From: Verrucomicrobiales bacterium
GTDB taxonomy: Bacteria > Verrucomicrobiota > Verrucomicrobiia > Verrucomicrobiales > DEV007
Assembly: GCA_029212615.1 (NCBI GenBank)
Contig: JARGPJ010000001.1
Span: 124,001-188,000, forward strand
Direction of reading: 5' to 3'
Length of the DNA stretch: 64,000 nt
Of this stretch, positions 52,005 to 59,203 are shown in pieces (position 1 is the first letter of the stretch; the number at the start of each line of letters is the position of its first letter). Under the pieces are notes generated by a model, which saw nothing but the letters and a program-made list of their open reading frames with translations, was not told the origin of the DNA and ran no database searches. Position numbers and translations under genes: made by a program.

Positions 52005-52997
52005 ATGCAGAAACCGACCTTCCGGCAGTCCGGCGCGTTCAAAATTCTAGTATTTTTGTCAGGGATCGTGATTCTGTCTGCCCTTCTTGCTCCGCCATTG
52101 TATTTTGCCGGGAAACATATTGTTGCCCAGGGCTGGCTTGAAGGGGGCTTCCTTGAGGGGCTCAATGGATCCCTCGACCGCGCCAAATTTTCCCGCTATT
52201 TCAACCGCGCCGTTCTCCTCGCGGCCCTCCTCCTCCTCCGCCCCACCTTGAAGTGGATGAATGCAGGAAAGGAAAAGAAGACCGGTCTTCGTGAATTCCT
52301 CAATCTCGACCCGAATCCGGCCTGGTGGAAGCACTGCCTCTTCGGATTCCTTGCCGCCGGAGGCACCCTCCTGCTTCTCGGTACTTTCTACGTCCATCAG
52401 GGGTGGTATGAAACCCGCGACCCCGGAAAAACGCTGTTCAGCATCCTCCTACAAGCGCTTGGGACCGGTTTTGCCGTCGGATTTCTCGAGGAATTTGTCT
52501 TTCGTGGCGCTCTCCAGGCTGTTCTCGCCAAAGTGTTGAAGCCAATCCCGCTCTTCTTTACAATCGCGGTTTTCTTCGCCGTAATCCACTTTTTCAACGC
52601 CCCGCGTGACCTTGAGATCGGAGCGGTGACTTATGGAACCGGATTCTGGATGGTCGGTCGGATTTTCGAGTACTTCTTCTCTCAGTTTGCCGACCCCTAC
52701 TTTCTCCTGGCCGAGTTCGCGGTCCTTTTTGCCATCGGGATCGTTCTCGGCTACACCCGGATGAAAACCGGTTCGCTCTGGCTGGGGATCGGACTGCACG
52801 CCGGCTGGGTTTTCGGCGTTAAAACCCTCAGCCCGATAACAACGATCGCCTTCAAACGTGCAGAAATGATGCCCTGGCTCGGTGATTCTCTCCGCGTCGG
52901 CCTCATTTCCACCCTCATCGTTTCGCTGACCGGCCTTGCCGTTTGGGCAGCTCTGCGCCGATCTCCGCGCGATCCTTTTGCTCCTGATTCAAAATGA
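52005..52997 (+). CDS. CPBP family intramembrane metalloprotease
   Basis: Integral membrane protein of 330 residues with about eight hydrophobic segments and the three CPBP/ABI motifs: EEFVFRGAL (EExxxR), a downstream VIHFFNAP histidine and the GLHAGWVFG histidine. Rce1-type members cleave prenylated CaaX proteins; bacterial members are linked to bacteriocin immunity or membrane-protein processing, often with unknown substrate. Start at ATG 52005. It overlaps comF by four bases. The 173-base gap upstream, between it and the divergent prc gene, should hold both promoters. Confidence 0.82.
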   Translation: MQKPTFRQSGAFKILVFLSGIVILSALLAPPLYFAGKHIVAQGWLEGGFLEGLNGSLDRAKFSRYFNRAVLLAALLLLRPTLKWMNAGKEKKTGLREFLNLDPNPAWWKHCLFGFLAAGGTLLLLGTFYVHQGWYETRDPGKTLFSILLQALGTGFAVGFLEEFVFRGALQAVLAKVLKPIPLFFTIAVFFAVIHFFNAPRDLEIGAVTYGTGFWMVGRIFEYFFSQFADPYFLLAEFAVLFAIGIVLGYTRMKTGSLWLGIGLHAGWVFGVKTLSPITTIAFKRAEMMPWLGDSLRVGLISTLIVSLTGLAVWAALRRSPRDPFAPDSK

Positions 52998-53770
52998 CTG
53001 GTGCGACCAGGTTTCGACAGGCGGCACTCGGCTGGATCTATCCTCCGCTTTGCGCCGGATGCGAAACCCCTCTCGACTCCGGCAGGCAGATCGAGATGCC
53101 CTTCCTCTGCCACGAATGCGAGGAAACACTGGTCCCCATCCCTGAAGGTTACTGCCAGGTCTGCGGCCAGAGCTACGAAACCTCCATGATTTCGACGGCA
53201 CACTGCGGCAACTGTGGTGATCGCGAACTCGCCTTTGACTTTGCCGTGAGCGCCTACCGCAGCACCGGCGGGGCCCGGGAGATCATGCACGCCTACAAAT
53301 ACGGAAGACAGCTTCACCTCTCCCGCCTCATGGGCCATCTCATGCAACGCGTCTGGGCCGACACACGACTTCAGGAAACCAGGTCCTGGCTCGTCGTTCC
53401 GGTCCCCCTTTTCTCACGACGACAACGGAAGCGGGGCTTCAATCAGGCGCACGAAATTGCCCGTGAATTTATCCGGAGCGCGCCGAAAGACTACCAACTG
53501 CACCTCGCTCCTCTATTGCGACGGAACCAACACACCGTTCGCCAGGCCCAACTCGACCGGAAAGAACGCCTCGAAAACCTCACCGGAGCCTTCAAAATCC
53601 GAAAGAAACACCTCCCGGAGCCCGATGAAAATCAGGGAATTCTCATCGTCGACGACGTCATGACAACCGGAACGACGGTCTCGGAATGTGCCGCCGTTTT
53701 GAGAGAGGCATCAGAAGATTCCCCGACAGAATGGGCCACTCTCGCCGGACTTTCCGTACTACGTGGTTAG
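52994..53770 (+). CDS. comF: ComF family protein (phosphoribosyltransferase fold)
   Basis: A 258-residue competence-type protein. The N-terminal zinc ribbon has paired cysteines (CAGCETPLDSG, CHECEE, CQVCGQ, CGNCGD), followed by a PRTase-like domain with KRGFNQAHEIA and the PRPP loop ILIVDDVMTTGTTVSE. ComF aids DNA uptake/restart in naturally competent bacteria, though it occurs widely in non-competent ones and its catalytic role is unproven. Coupled to the CPBP gene by a 4-base overlap. No other com genes are in the window. Confidence 0.88.
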   Translation: MTGATRFRQAALGWIYPPLCAGCETPLDSGRQIEMPFLCHECEETLVPIPEGYCQVCGQSYETSMISTAHCGNCGDRELAFDFAVSAYRSTGGAREIMHAYKYGRQLHLSRLMGHLMQRVWADTRLQETRSWLVVPVPLFSRRQRKRGFNQAHEIAREFIRSAPKDYQLHLAPLLRRNQHTVRQAQLDRKERLENLTGAFKIRKKHLPEPDENQGILIVDDVMTTGTTVSECAAVLREASEDSPTEWATLAGLSVLRG

Positions 53771-53891
53771 CGGCGGAATCGAGGAAAAGGGTTGAGAAAG
53801 GGCTATTACTCGCTAATCTTGCGGTTACACAACACCCCGGATTCGTCCGGTTTTTGAAACACACTCACACTCAACCTCCCGGCTTCCAACC

Positions 53892-54737
53892 ATGGGTATC
53901 TTTAAAAAGCGCTCGATCAAAACACTTGGGAAAAAGAAATCCGACATGCCGGAAGGCCTGTGGAATAAATGTCCCTCCTGTGGTGCGATTGTTGATGAAA
54001 TCACCCTGAAACAGCGCCATCGCGTCTGCACCAAGTGTGATCACCACTTCACGCTGACTTCACAGGAACGCGTGCAGATGCTGCTCGACCCCGATTCTTT
54101 CGACGAACTCGACGCCACCCTTGAACCGATCGATGCACTCGGCTTCAAAGGATATGGAGATAAAATCAAAGCGAACCAGAAAAAGACCGGACTCAAAGAA
54201 GGTGTCCTCACCGGTCGCGGCGTGATCCTCGGGAATCCCGTCACCCTCAGCGTCATCGATTTCCGCTTCCTCGGCGGCAGCCTCAGTTCCGCCGTCGGTG
54301 AAAAGCTCACACGAGCGATCGAGACGGCGACCGAAGAAAAACGCGGGACGATCATTGTCAGTGCTTCCGGGGGTGCCCGCATGCACGAAGGCATTCTCAG
54401 CCTCATGCAAATGGCGAAGACGAGTGGTGCTCTCGCCCGCCATCACGCCGCAGGGCTCCCTTATATTTCCGTCCTCACCCATCCGACCACCGGCGGTGTC
54501 ACCGCCAGCTTTGCCACTCTCGGCGACATCAACATGGCTGAGCCCAACTGCATGATCGGTTTCGCCGGTCCACGCGTCATCAAAGAGACCACCCACCAGG
54601 ATCTCCCTGCCGGCTTTCAAACCGCCGAGTTCCTCCTCGAACACGGTCTCATCGACGTCATCACCCCGCGCTCCCAGATGCGCGAGCGACTCGGTCAACT
54701 GCTGACCTACATGATGCCCAACCAGGGCGCCGCGTAG
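53892..54737 (+). CDS. accD: acetyl-CoA carboxylase carboxyltransferase subunit beta
   Basis: Beta subunit of the carboxyltransferase half of acetyl-CoA carboxylase, making malonyl-CoA for fatty-acid synthesis. The 281-residue product has the N-terminal zinc ribbon CPSCGAIV and CTKCDHHF (two CxxC pairs), then the crotonase-type core: GGSLSSAVGEKLTRAIE, SASGGARMHEGILSL, HPTTGGVTASFA and MIGFAGPRVI. The partner accA is not in the window. A strong intrinsic terminator follows 30 bases after the stop, so this is probably a single-gene unit. Confidence 0.95.
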   Translation: MGIFKKRSIKTLGKKKSDMPEGLWNKCPSCGAIVDEITLKQRHRVCTKCDHHFTLTSQERVQMLLDPDSFDELDATLEPIDALGFKGYGDKIKANQKKTGLKEGVLTGRGVILGNPVTLSVIDFRFLGGSLSSAVGEKLTRAIETATEEKRGTIIVSASGGARMHEGILSLMQMAKTSGALARHHAAGLPYISVLTHPTTGGVTASFATLGDINMAEPNCMIGFAGPRVIKETTHQDLPAGFQTAEFLLEHGLIDVITPRSQMRERLGQLLTYMMPNQGAA

Positions 54738-54766
54738 GCTTCACCTCACCGGGAGATTAAAATTCA

Positions 54767-54800
54767 GGGGCGGCTTTCTTCGGATTGCCGCCCTTTTTTT
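54767..54800 (+). terminator. intrinsic terminator of accD
   Basis: GGGCGGC (54768-54774) and GCCGCCC (54787-54793) form a 7-bp GC-rich stem with a 12-base loop, followed at once by seven T (54794-54800). It lies about 30 bases past the accD stop and separates accD from the repeat island. Confidence 0.9.
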
Positions 54801-54833
54801 GAGTATTTCGCTTCTCTGCATCCGCAAAGCAAC

Positions 54834-54886
54834 GCCGAGAGCAGAGAGAGAGCAGAGAGAGAGCAGAGAGAGAGCAGAGAGGGACA
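54834..54886. repeat. 11-bp minisatellite, about 4 units
   Basis: The purine-only unit GCAGAGAGAGA recurs with period 11 (GC pairs at 54841, 54852, 54863 and 54874). Strand asymmetry (all purine on this strand) could favour triplex or slippage. It runs straight into the 180-bp duplication: its last unit and the common CAGAGAG core are shared with the junction of the second copy near 55044. Confidence 0.9.
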
Positions 54887-54936
54887 GGTTAATAATCGGG
54901 TTAATAACGGCGCCGCCTCAATAAATAACCTGTCCC
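54881..54936. repeat. REP-like palindromic element, copy A
   Basis: GGGACAGGTTA at 54881-54891 and its reverse complement TAACCTGTCCC at 54926-54936 enclose 34 bases with a self-complementary CGGCGCCG core. The right arm read inward is GGGACAGGTTATTTATTGAGG, the form seen again beside the transposase gene. The full hairpin is of the type mobilised in trans by RAYT enzymes. Confidence 0.85.
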
Positions 54937-55060
54937 TGCAGATATAATTGCAGATATGTGTGTCCCTGCGGATACGTGAAACGGCAGGCTAAATGGCTAA
55001 CCAGTTCATCAAGCTGAATACACCCGCTCCACCCCACATTCTTCAGAGAGAGAGCAGAGA

Positions 55061-55116
55061 GGGACAGGTTAATAATCGGGTTAATAACGGCGCCGCCTCA
55101 ATAAATAACCTGTCCC
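55061..55116. repeat. REP-like palindromic element, copy B (in second 180-bp unit)
   Basis: Identical copy of the 56-bp palindrome, arms at 55061-55071 and 55106-55116, produced by the 180-bp duplication rather than by an independent insertion. Confidence 0.85.
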
Positions 55117-55222
55117 TGCAGATATAATTGCAGATATGTGTGTCCCTGCGGATACGTGAAACGGCAGGCTAAATGGCTAACCAGTTCATCAAGCTGAATA
55201 CACCCGCTCCACCCCACATTCT

Positions 55223-55462
55223 TCAGAGACCCGGAAAAGAATCCACGTACTTAATGGTGAAGTCCGGAAAGGATTCAACAATCTTGATCTTAAAATCCGG
55301 GAACGAATCCACAATCTTCCATTTCCCGGGCGCAGTAGGAAAGCTATCAACTTCCTCCACCCTGAGGTCGGCGAACGAATCCACCACCTTCACCTCGTAA
55401 TCCGGAAAAGAATCCACGTATTTAATCTTACCGAATATCTTACTTACATCTGGCTTGCTCAT
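55223..55462 (-). CDS. VDSFP-repeat protein
   Basis: Unassigned small protein, 79 residues from the ATG 55462 (MSKPDVSKIFGKIKYVDSF), or 110 from an in-frame start at 55555. Six near-repeats of ~11 residues follow the pattern K-x-K-x-V-D-S-F-P-D-x: KYVDSFPDY, KVVDSFADL, EEVDSFPTAPG, KIVDSFPDF, KIVESFPDF, KYVDSFPGL. I recall similar VDSFPDF-type repeat proteins scattered in bacterial genomes but assign no function. No signal peptide. The last codons (GL stop) coincide with the right edge of the 180-bp duplication at 55229, so the C-terminus may have been reshaped by it. Lying between REP repeats, it is likely a mobile or horizontally acquired passenger. Confidence 0.5.
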   Translation of the reverse strand: MSKPDVSKIFGKIKYVDSFPDYEVKVVDSFADLRVEEVDSFPTAPGKWKIVDSFPDFKIKIVESFPDFTIKYVDSFPGL

Positions 55463-55564
55463 TAACACTTTCAGCTGGAATTCAATTTTCCGACACCTTG
55501 TAAACCACCCCGACTCAAGGGCATTGTGCTGCTGAAATACTATCACCTCAATCAAAGAAAAGAA

Positions 55565-55582
55565 GGGACAGGTTATTTATTG
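55565..55582 (+). repeat. left REP-like arm of the RAYT unit
   Basis: GGGACAGGTTATTTATTG starts 65 bases before the transposase ATG. It matches, with one mismatch, the reverse complement of the motif after the gene (56876-56893), so the gene is bracketed by inverted copies of the element its product should act on. Confidence 0.85.
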
Positions 55583-55629
55583 TTCAAAATAGCAGTTGAA
55601 GTATAAGTGTTCACTTTTACACTTTTAGC

Positions 55630-56661
55630 ATGAGGTATTCCCGGATCAAAGGTGAAGGACTCAGTTACTTTCACTGCATCTCCCGTGTCGTTGACCGGCG
55701 GTTCATTTTTAACGATGCCGAAAAGGAACATTTTGTCTCTCTTATGCGGAAACTGGAAGCCTTTCACGGCATGCGGGTGGTCACCTATTGCGTCATGTCG
55801 AACCACTTCCACCTGCTCATCGAGGAGCCGGATCGCGAGACGCTCCCGCCTCTCGACCGGGAAACCCTCCTCAAGCGCATGGGCTTTCTCTACAAGGCGC
55901 ACACCATCCGAACCGTCCGCGAAGAACTGAATCGTGCCGCCCAATCAGGCAACACCCAATGGGAACAGGAAATTCTGGACCGCTACCGCCGTCGCATGGG
56001 CGACCTCTCCGCCTTCATGAAAGACCTCAAACAGCGGTTTTCCCAATGGTACAACCGTCGTGAAGGTCGGCGCGGCACCCTATGGGAAGATCGCTTTAAG
56101 AGCCTCCTCGTTGAAGGTGACACCAAAGCACTCATGACCGTCGCTGCCTACATCGATCTGAATCCGATTCGTGCCGGCATCGTTGAAAAAGTGGAATCCT
56201 ATCGCTGGTGCGGCTATGCCTCGGCCGTGGCAGGAAACCGCTGGGCCCGTGAGGGGCTGAGACGGATCTGGGGACAATCTCCGGCCATCAGCGCCGGGGA
56301 AGACGAACTGGATTGGGACACGGTGAGCCCTCAATACCGACTCTGGTTGTATCAGGAAGGGGTCGAAAAGAAGCAGGCTGAGACCGGAAAGAAAGCCAGG
56401 CGCAAAGGCTTCACCGAAGAGGAGCTTGAAGAAACGATCGCGTCAGGCGGGCAACTTCCCCTGCCGTCTGTCCTGAGAAAACGAGTGCGTTACTTCAGTG
56501 ACGGAGCCGTTCTCGGCAGTGCTGATTTTGTAAATCGAATCTTCGCGCATCAAAGGGAAAAGCACGGGCTGAAGCGAAAGACCGGAGCGAGGCGGATGAA
56601 AGACGCCGCCTGGGAGGGACTTCATGTCATGCGCGACCTCACCGTCGACCGGATTGGCTGA
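55630..56661 (+). CDS. rayT: REP-associated tyrosine transposase (RAYT, HUH/Y1 family)
   Basis: IS200-like HUH single-strand transposase of 343 residues. The metal-binding HUH motif is H59-F-H61 in MSNHFHLLIEEP; the catalytic tyrosine candidate is Tyr174 in AAYIDLNPIRAGIV, with the RAYT-typical WYNRREGRRGTLWEDRFKS ahead of it. RAYTs mobilise REP/BIME palindromes in trans and are usually single-copy domesticated genes. A C-terminal ~140-residue extension (RKRVRYFSDGAVLGSADFV) is present, as in the long RAYT branch that carries a helix-turn-helix. Inverted GGGACAGGTTA motifs flank it. Intact, with no frameshift. Confidence 0.9.
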   Translation: MRYSRIKGEGLSYFHCISRVVDRRFIFNDAEKEHFVSLMRKLEAFHGMRVVTYCVMSNHFHLLIEEPDRETLPPLDRETLLKRMGFLYKAHTIRTVREELNRAAQSGNTQWEQEILDRYRRRMGDLSAFMKDLKQRFSQWYNRREGRRGTLWEDRFKSLLVEGDTKALMTVAAYIDLNPIRAGIVEKVESYRWCGYASAVAGNRWAREGLRRIWGQSPAISAGEDELDWDTVSPQYRLWLYQEGVEKKQAETGKKARRKGFTEEELEETIASGGQLPLPSVLRKRVRYFSDGAVLGSADFVNRIFAHQREKHGLKRKTGARRMKDAAWEGLHVMRDLTVDRIG

Positions 56662-56875
56662 AAAAAGGTTTAAGCGGAGGATAAAAGGAGCACTTCCCGG
56701 GGATACCAGTGCCTGGACGTCTGTTCCAGTGCGACTGAGGTGGCTGAGGGCTGCCTTATTGAGGGATTATCGCGCTCAGGCAGGAGAAAAATTGCATTAT
56801 TCGTCGGGGCCGAGTCGATGTTCGCTGCGTCGAAGCAATATGGAATAGAGCCGCATCAGGAGAAGCGTGAGGGCT

Positions 56876-56893
56876 CAATAGATAACCTGTCCC
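56876..56893 (-). repeat. right REP-like arm of the RAYT unit
   Basis: Read on the minus strand it is GGGACAGGTTATCTATTG, one base different from the left arm GGGACAGGTTATTTATTG (55565-55582). The two are inverted to each other and bracket the transposase gene. Confidence 0.85.
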
Positions 56894-56955
56894 TGTGCAT
56901 TCATGTCCCTGTGCATTCATGTCCCTGTGCATTCATTCGTGTCCCTGCGCATTGC
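56888..56955. repeat. 16-bp tandem repeat TGTCCCTGTGCATTCA (3 exact units plus a degenerate one)
   Basis: Units start at 56888, 56904 and 56920, followed by TTCG and a diverged TGTCCCTGCGCATTGC at 56940-56955. The TGTCCCTG core is the outer end of the REP-like arm, so the array looks like slippage products of a REP end. Confidence 0.88.
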
Positions 56956-57069
56956 TTGCTTTGCATTACTGAAAAAACGGAAAGGTCATCTCCCGTTGGA
57001 TACGTTCTTGCTTTGCTGAAAGCATCATTGACGCTGCGCGTCCCAACTTTTCCGCCCTGGTGAACTATC

Positions 57070-58137
57070 ATGTTGATTTTCGATGCCCATCTTGACCTCA
57101 GCATGAACGCTCTCGAGTGGAACCGCGACTACACTCGGCCACTTAGTGAAATCCGGGCCCGTGAAGCGGGAATGTCCGATCGAATCGACCGAAACAATAA
57201 TACCGTCTGTTTCCCCGAGATGCACAAAGGCCATGTCGGTATCTGCGTTGCCACAATCCTCGCACGCTATGTCAAGCCGGGGAATCCGCTCCGCGGATGG
57301 CATTCTCCAGAGCAAGCATGGGCTCAGACACAAGGACAGCTGGCATGGTATCGTGCAATGGAAGAGCGGGGAAAGCTGTCGCCCATCACAACCCTCGCGG
57401 ATCTCAATGCCGCCGTCGAACTTTGGAAAGATGGGCCATCGGCCGATTCTGCGATTTCATATTTACTCAGTCTTGAGGGCGCGGATTCACTTGTCACGCT
57501 CAAGCATGTTGAGCGGGCCTATGAGAATGGGCTGCGTGCGATTGGCCCTGCAAACTTCGGTCCCGGCACCTATGCCCAGGGCACCCGGGCAACTGGAGGC
57601 ATCGGCGCAAAAGGAGCTGATCTACTTAGGGAAATGTATCGCCTTGAGATGATTCTGGACGTCTCTCACCTCTGTGATGATTCATACCGCGAATCGCTTG
57701 ATGTGTTTCAGGGAAAGGTCTGGGCAAGCCATTCGAATTGTCGAGAACTTGTTCCTCATGAACGGCAATTCACTGACGAACAGCTTCGGGAACTGATTGA
57801 ACGAGGCGCTGTCATTGGCACCTCAGCTAATGCCTGGATGCTGGTTCCCGGCTGGGTCCTTTCCCGAACGACCCCCGGGGAAGCACAGGTGAAGATTGCG
57901 CATCTCGCCGATCATATTGATCATATATGCCAGCTCTCAGGAAACTCACTGCACGCCGGAATTGGTTCGGACCTGGATGGAGGCTTTGGCCTTGAAGAAT
58001 CACCGATGGATCTCAACTCAATTGCCGACATGCAGGTCCTGCCCGGGATCTTACAGTCTCGTGGCTATAGCCACGAAGACATCACAAACATCATGCACGG
58101 AAATTTTCTCCGATTTCTTCGCGAAGCACTGCCTTAA
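57070..58137 (+). CDS. membrane dipeptidase-like peptidase (M19)
   Basis: Zinc dipeptidase of 355 residues in the renal-dipeptidase family, able to cleave dipeptides including those with D-residues at the C-terminus. Metal ligands appear as DAHLDLS near residue 5 (HxD), SLEGADS with the bridging Glu, DVSHLCD, ASHSNCR and GIGSDLDGG. No signal peptide, so it is cytoplasmic here. Its 3' end overlaps the convergent racemase-like gene by 47 bases, and its start lies 115 bases after the REP-repeat tail. It fits with the D-amino-acid genes beside it. Confidence 0.86.
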   Translation: MLIFDAHLDLSMNALEWNRDYTRPLSEIRAREAGMSDRIDRNNNTVCFPEMHKGHVGICVATILARYVKPGNPLRGWHSPEQAWAQTQGQLAWYRAMEERGKLSPITTLADLNAAVELWKDGPSADSAISYLLSLEGADSLVTLKHVERAYENGLRAIGPANFGPGTYAQGTRATGGIGAKGADLLREMYRLEMILDVSHLCDDSYRESLDVFQGKVWASHSNCRELVPHERQFTDEQLRELIERGAVIGTSANAWMLVPGWVLSRTTPGEAQVKIAHLADHIDHICQLSGNSLHAGIGSDLDGGFGLEESPMDLNSIADMQVLPGILQSRGYSHEDITNIMHGNFLRFLREALP

Positions 58138-59203
58138 GGGGACTCATGACCTTGGTGATAAACGGCGAAGTCATGGCCCGAAGAAGAGCACTGTAATTGA
58201 TTTGAAACGAAATTTCACCGCCGACAGTCAGTAACTCACCAGAGCCGGTCGACTCAACCACGAGATGATCGCTGCTTGCTCCAAGAATCTCGATACCTGG
58301 CGGCGGAATGAGACCCTCAGGATCAATGTCCTGACGCCCGACCGCAAGAATCGATTGGACAATGTCGCCCCTATCGCTCACGGACGGCACTTCCCCGAAG
58401 GCCGCCTGAGCAATTTTCCCCCAGGGCTGTGAGGGCTTCCTCTTTGATTCGATCACTTCAGTGACAAGGCGAATCGCATCGGTATGAAGCCCCGGAATTG
58501 GTTCCCGTTGAAGAGGGTCAACACCGAGGAGTAGAGACTCGCCGAGACGAAGATCGTTAATACGCCCTGTATCAACCCCGCTCAGTGCCCAGCTGAGACT
58601 TGCCGAATTCCCTCCGGAAACCACTTCAACGACAGGGCCAAAAGCTGAGTCAATATCGTCGGCGAAAGAGGAAAGAGCTGTCATATTGACGATGTCCGGC
58701 GAGACCCCGCTGCGGCAAGCAAGGTTGGCGCCGATACCTTTGAAGGTAATGTTGGGGAATTGGAGCACCTCCCGCACCGTTTGCTCAAGAAGGGCGGGCA
58801 TGATGCCTTCCCGCAGATCACCCAATTCAACCATGAGCACAACCGCATGAGTGCGACCTAACCTTTTTGCCACAGAAGACAACTCACGGATAACTTCTAG
58901 CTCAGTGTTTAGACTTACATCAGCAAGGCAAACGACTTGTTCAGCCTGGCTTAGCATAGGTGACCTCACGAGTGTCATTAAAGTCGGAATACCGGCCGCA
59001 CGCATTGCCCGGACATTCTCGATGCGGGAGTCACCGAGTCCACTGACGCCCGCCTGCTGCCATATCTCCGCTATTTCCGGAGCACCAAGAATCGCTTTTG
59101 TAACAGCAGTTACCGCGATACCGCGATACCGAAGCCGAGCCACCAGCGTGCGGGCATTTTGATAGATCTTATCGAGATCGATCTCAAGCCGGGGTATGGC
59201 TAT
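58091..59203 (-). CDS. alanine/ornithine racemase-like PLP protein, with non-canonical start
   Basis: Fold-type III PLP enzyme (ornithine/alanine racemase, YhfX-like). The catalytic lysine is in VTAVTKAILG (Lys36 by the extended numbering). The conserved N-terminus PRLEIDLDKIYQNARTL is encoded upstream of the first GTG at 59143, in the same open frame. No in-frame ATG, GTG, TTG or CTG exists between the upstream stop (~60 bases further) and that point, except the CTG/GTG within TLVAR. The codon best placed is ATA at 59203-59201, overlapping the TAG of the upstream DUF1611 gene (ATAG), mirroring the ATGA overlaps elsewhere. Options: a rare ATA start, or an ATG-to-ATA mutation or sequence error. 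Overlaps the M19 gene tail-to-tail by 47 bases. Confidence 0.72.
   Translation of the reverse strand: MAIPRLEIDLDKIYQNARTLVARLRYRGIAVTAVTKAILGAPEIAEIWQQAGVSGLGDSRIENVRAMRAAGIPTLMTLVRSPMLSQAEQVVCLADVSLNTELEVIRELSSVAKRLGRTHAVVLMVELGDLREGIMPALLEQTVREVLQFPNITFKGIGANLACRSGVSPDIVNMTALSSFADDIDSAFGPVVEVVSGGNSASLSWALSGVDTGRINDLRLGESLLLGVDPLQREPIPGLHTDAIRLVTEVIESKRKPSQPWGKIAQAAFGEVPSVSDRGDIVQSILAVGRQDIDPEGLIPPPGIEILGASSDHLVVESTGSGELLTVGGEISFQINYSALLRAMTSPFITKVMSPLKAVLREEIGENFRA

Larger units (their letters stand above)
54864..55229. repeat. exact 180-bp tandem duplication containing a REP-like palindrome
   Basis: Bases 54864-55043 are repeated without a single difference at 55044-55223, with identity carrying on to 55229. 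The unit contains the 56-bp palindromic element, two GCAGATAT direct repeats, CTGTCCCTGCGG-type copies and a short ATGGCTAACCAGTTCATC stretch. Both ends share the CAGAGAG sequence, so slippage or unequal recombination between purine tracts is the simplest origin. Perfect identity means the event is recent or maintained, or an assembly artefact. Confidence 0.95.
56662..57069. other. gene-free tail of the RAYT unit (408 bp)
   Basis: No credible gene here. It contains the right REP-like arm (TAACCTGTCCC, 56883-56893) and a 16-bp tandem repeat (56888-56955). The remaining ~100 bases before the dipeptidase start must carry its promoter; I see no clear hexamers. The first 200 bases show no obvious palindrome. 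Confidence 0.7.

Noticed and set aside
54993-55160. Short frames starting ATGGCTAACCAGTTCATC in each 180-bp unit
   Set aside because: The translation runs through the REP palindrome; no similarity, and the second copy continues into the antisense of the VDSFP-repeat frame.
55173-55400. Plus-strand frame with repeated ST-rich pattern opposite the VDSFP-repeat frame
   Set aside because: Its periodicity mirrors the minus-strand repeats; the minus-strand reading gives a more protein-like, hydrophobic-core repeat.
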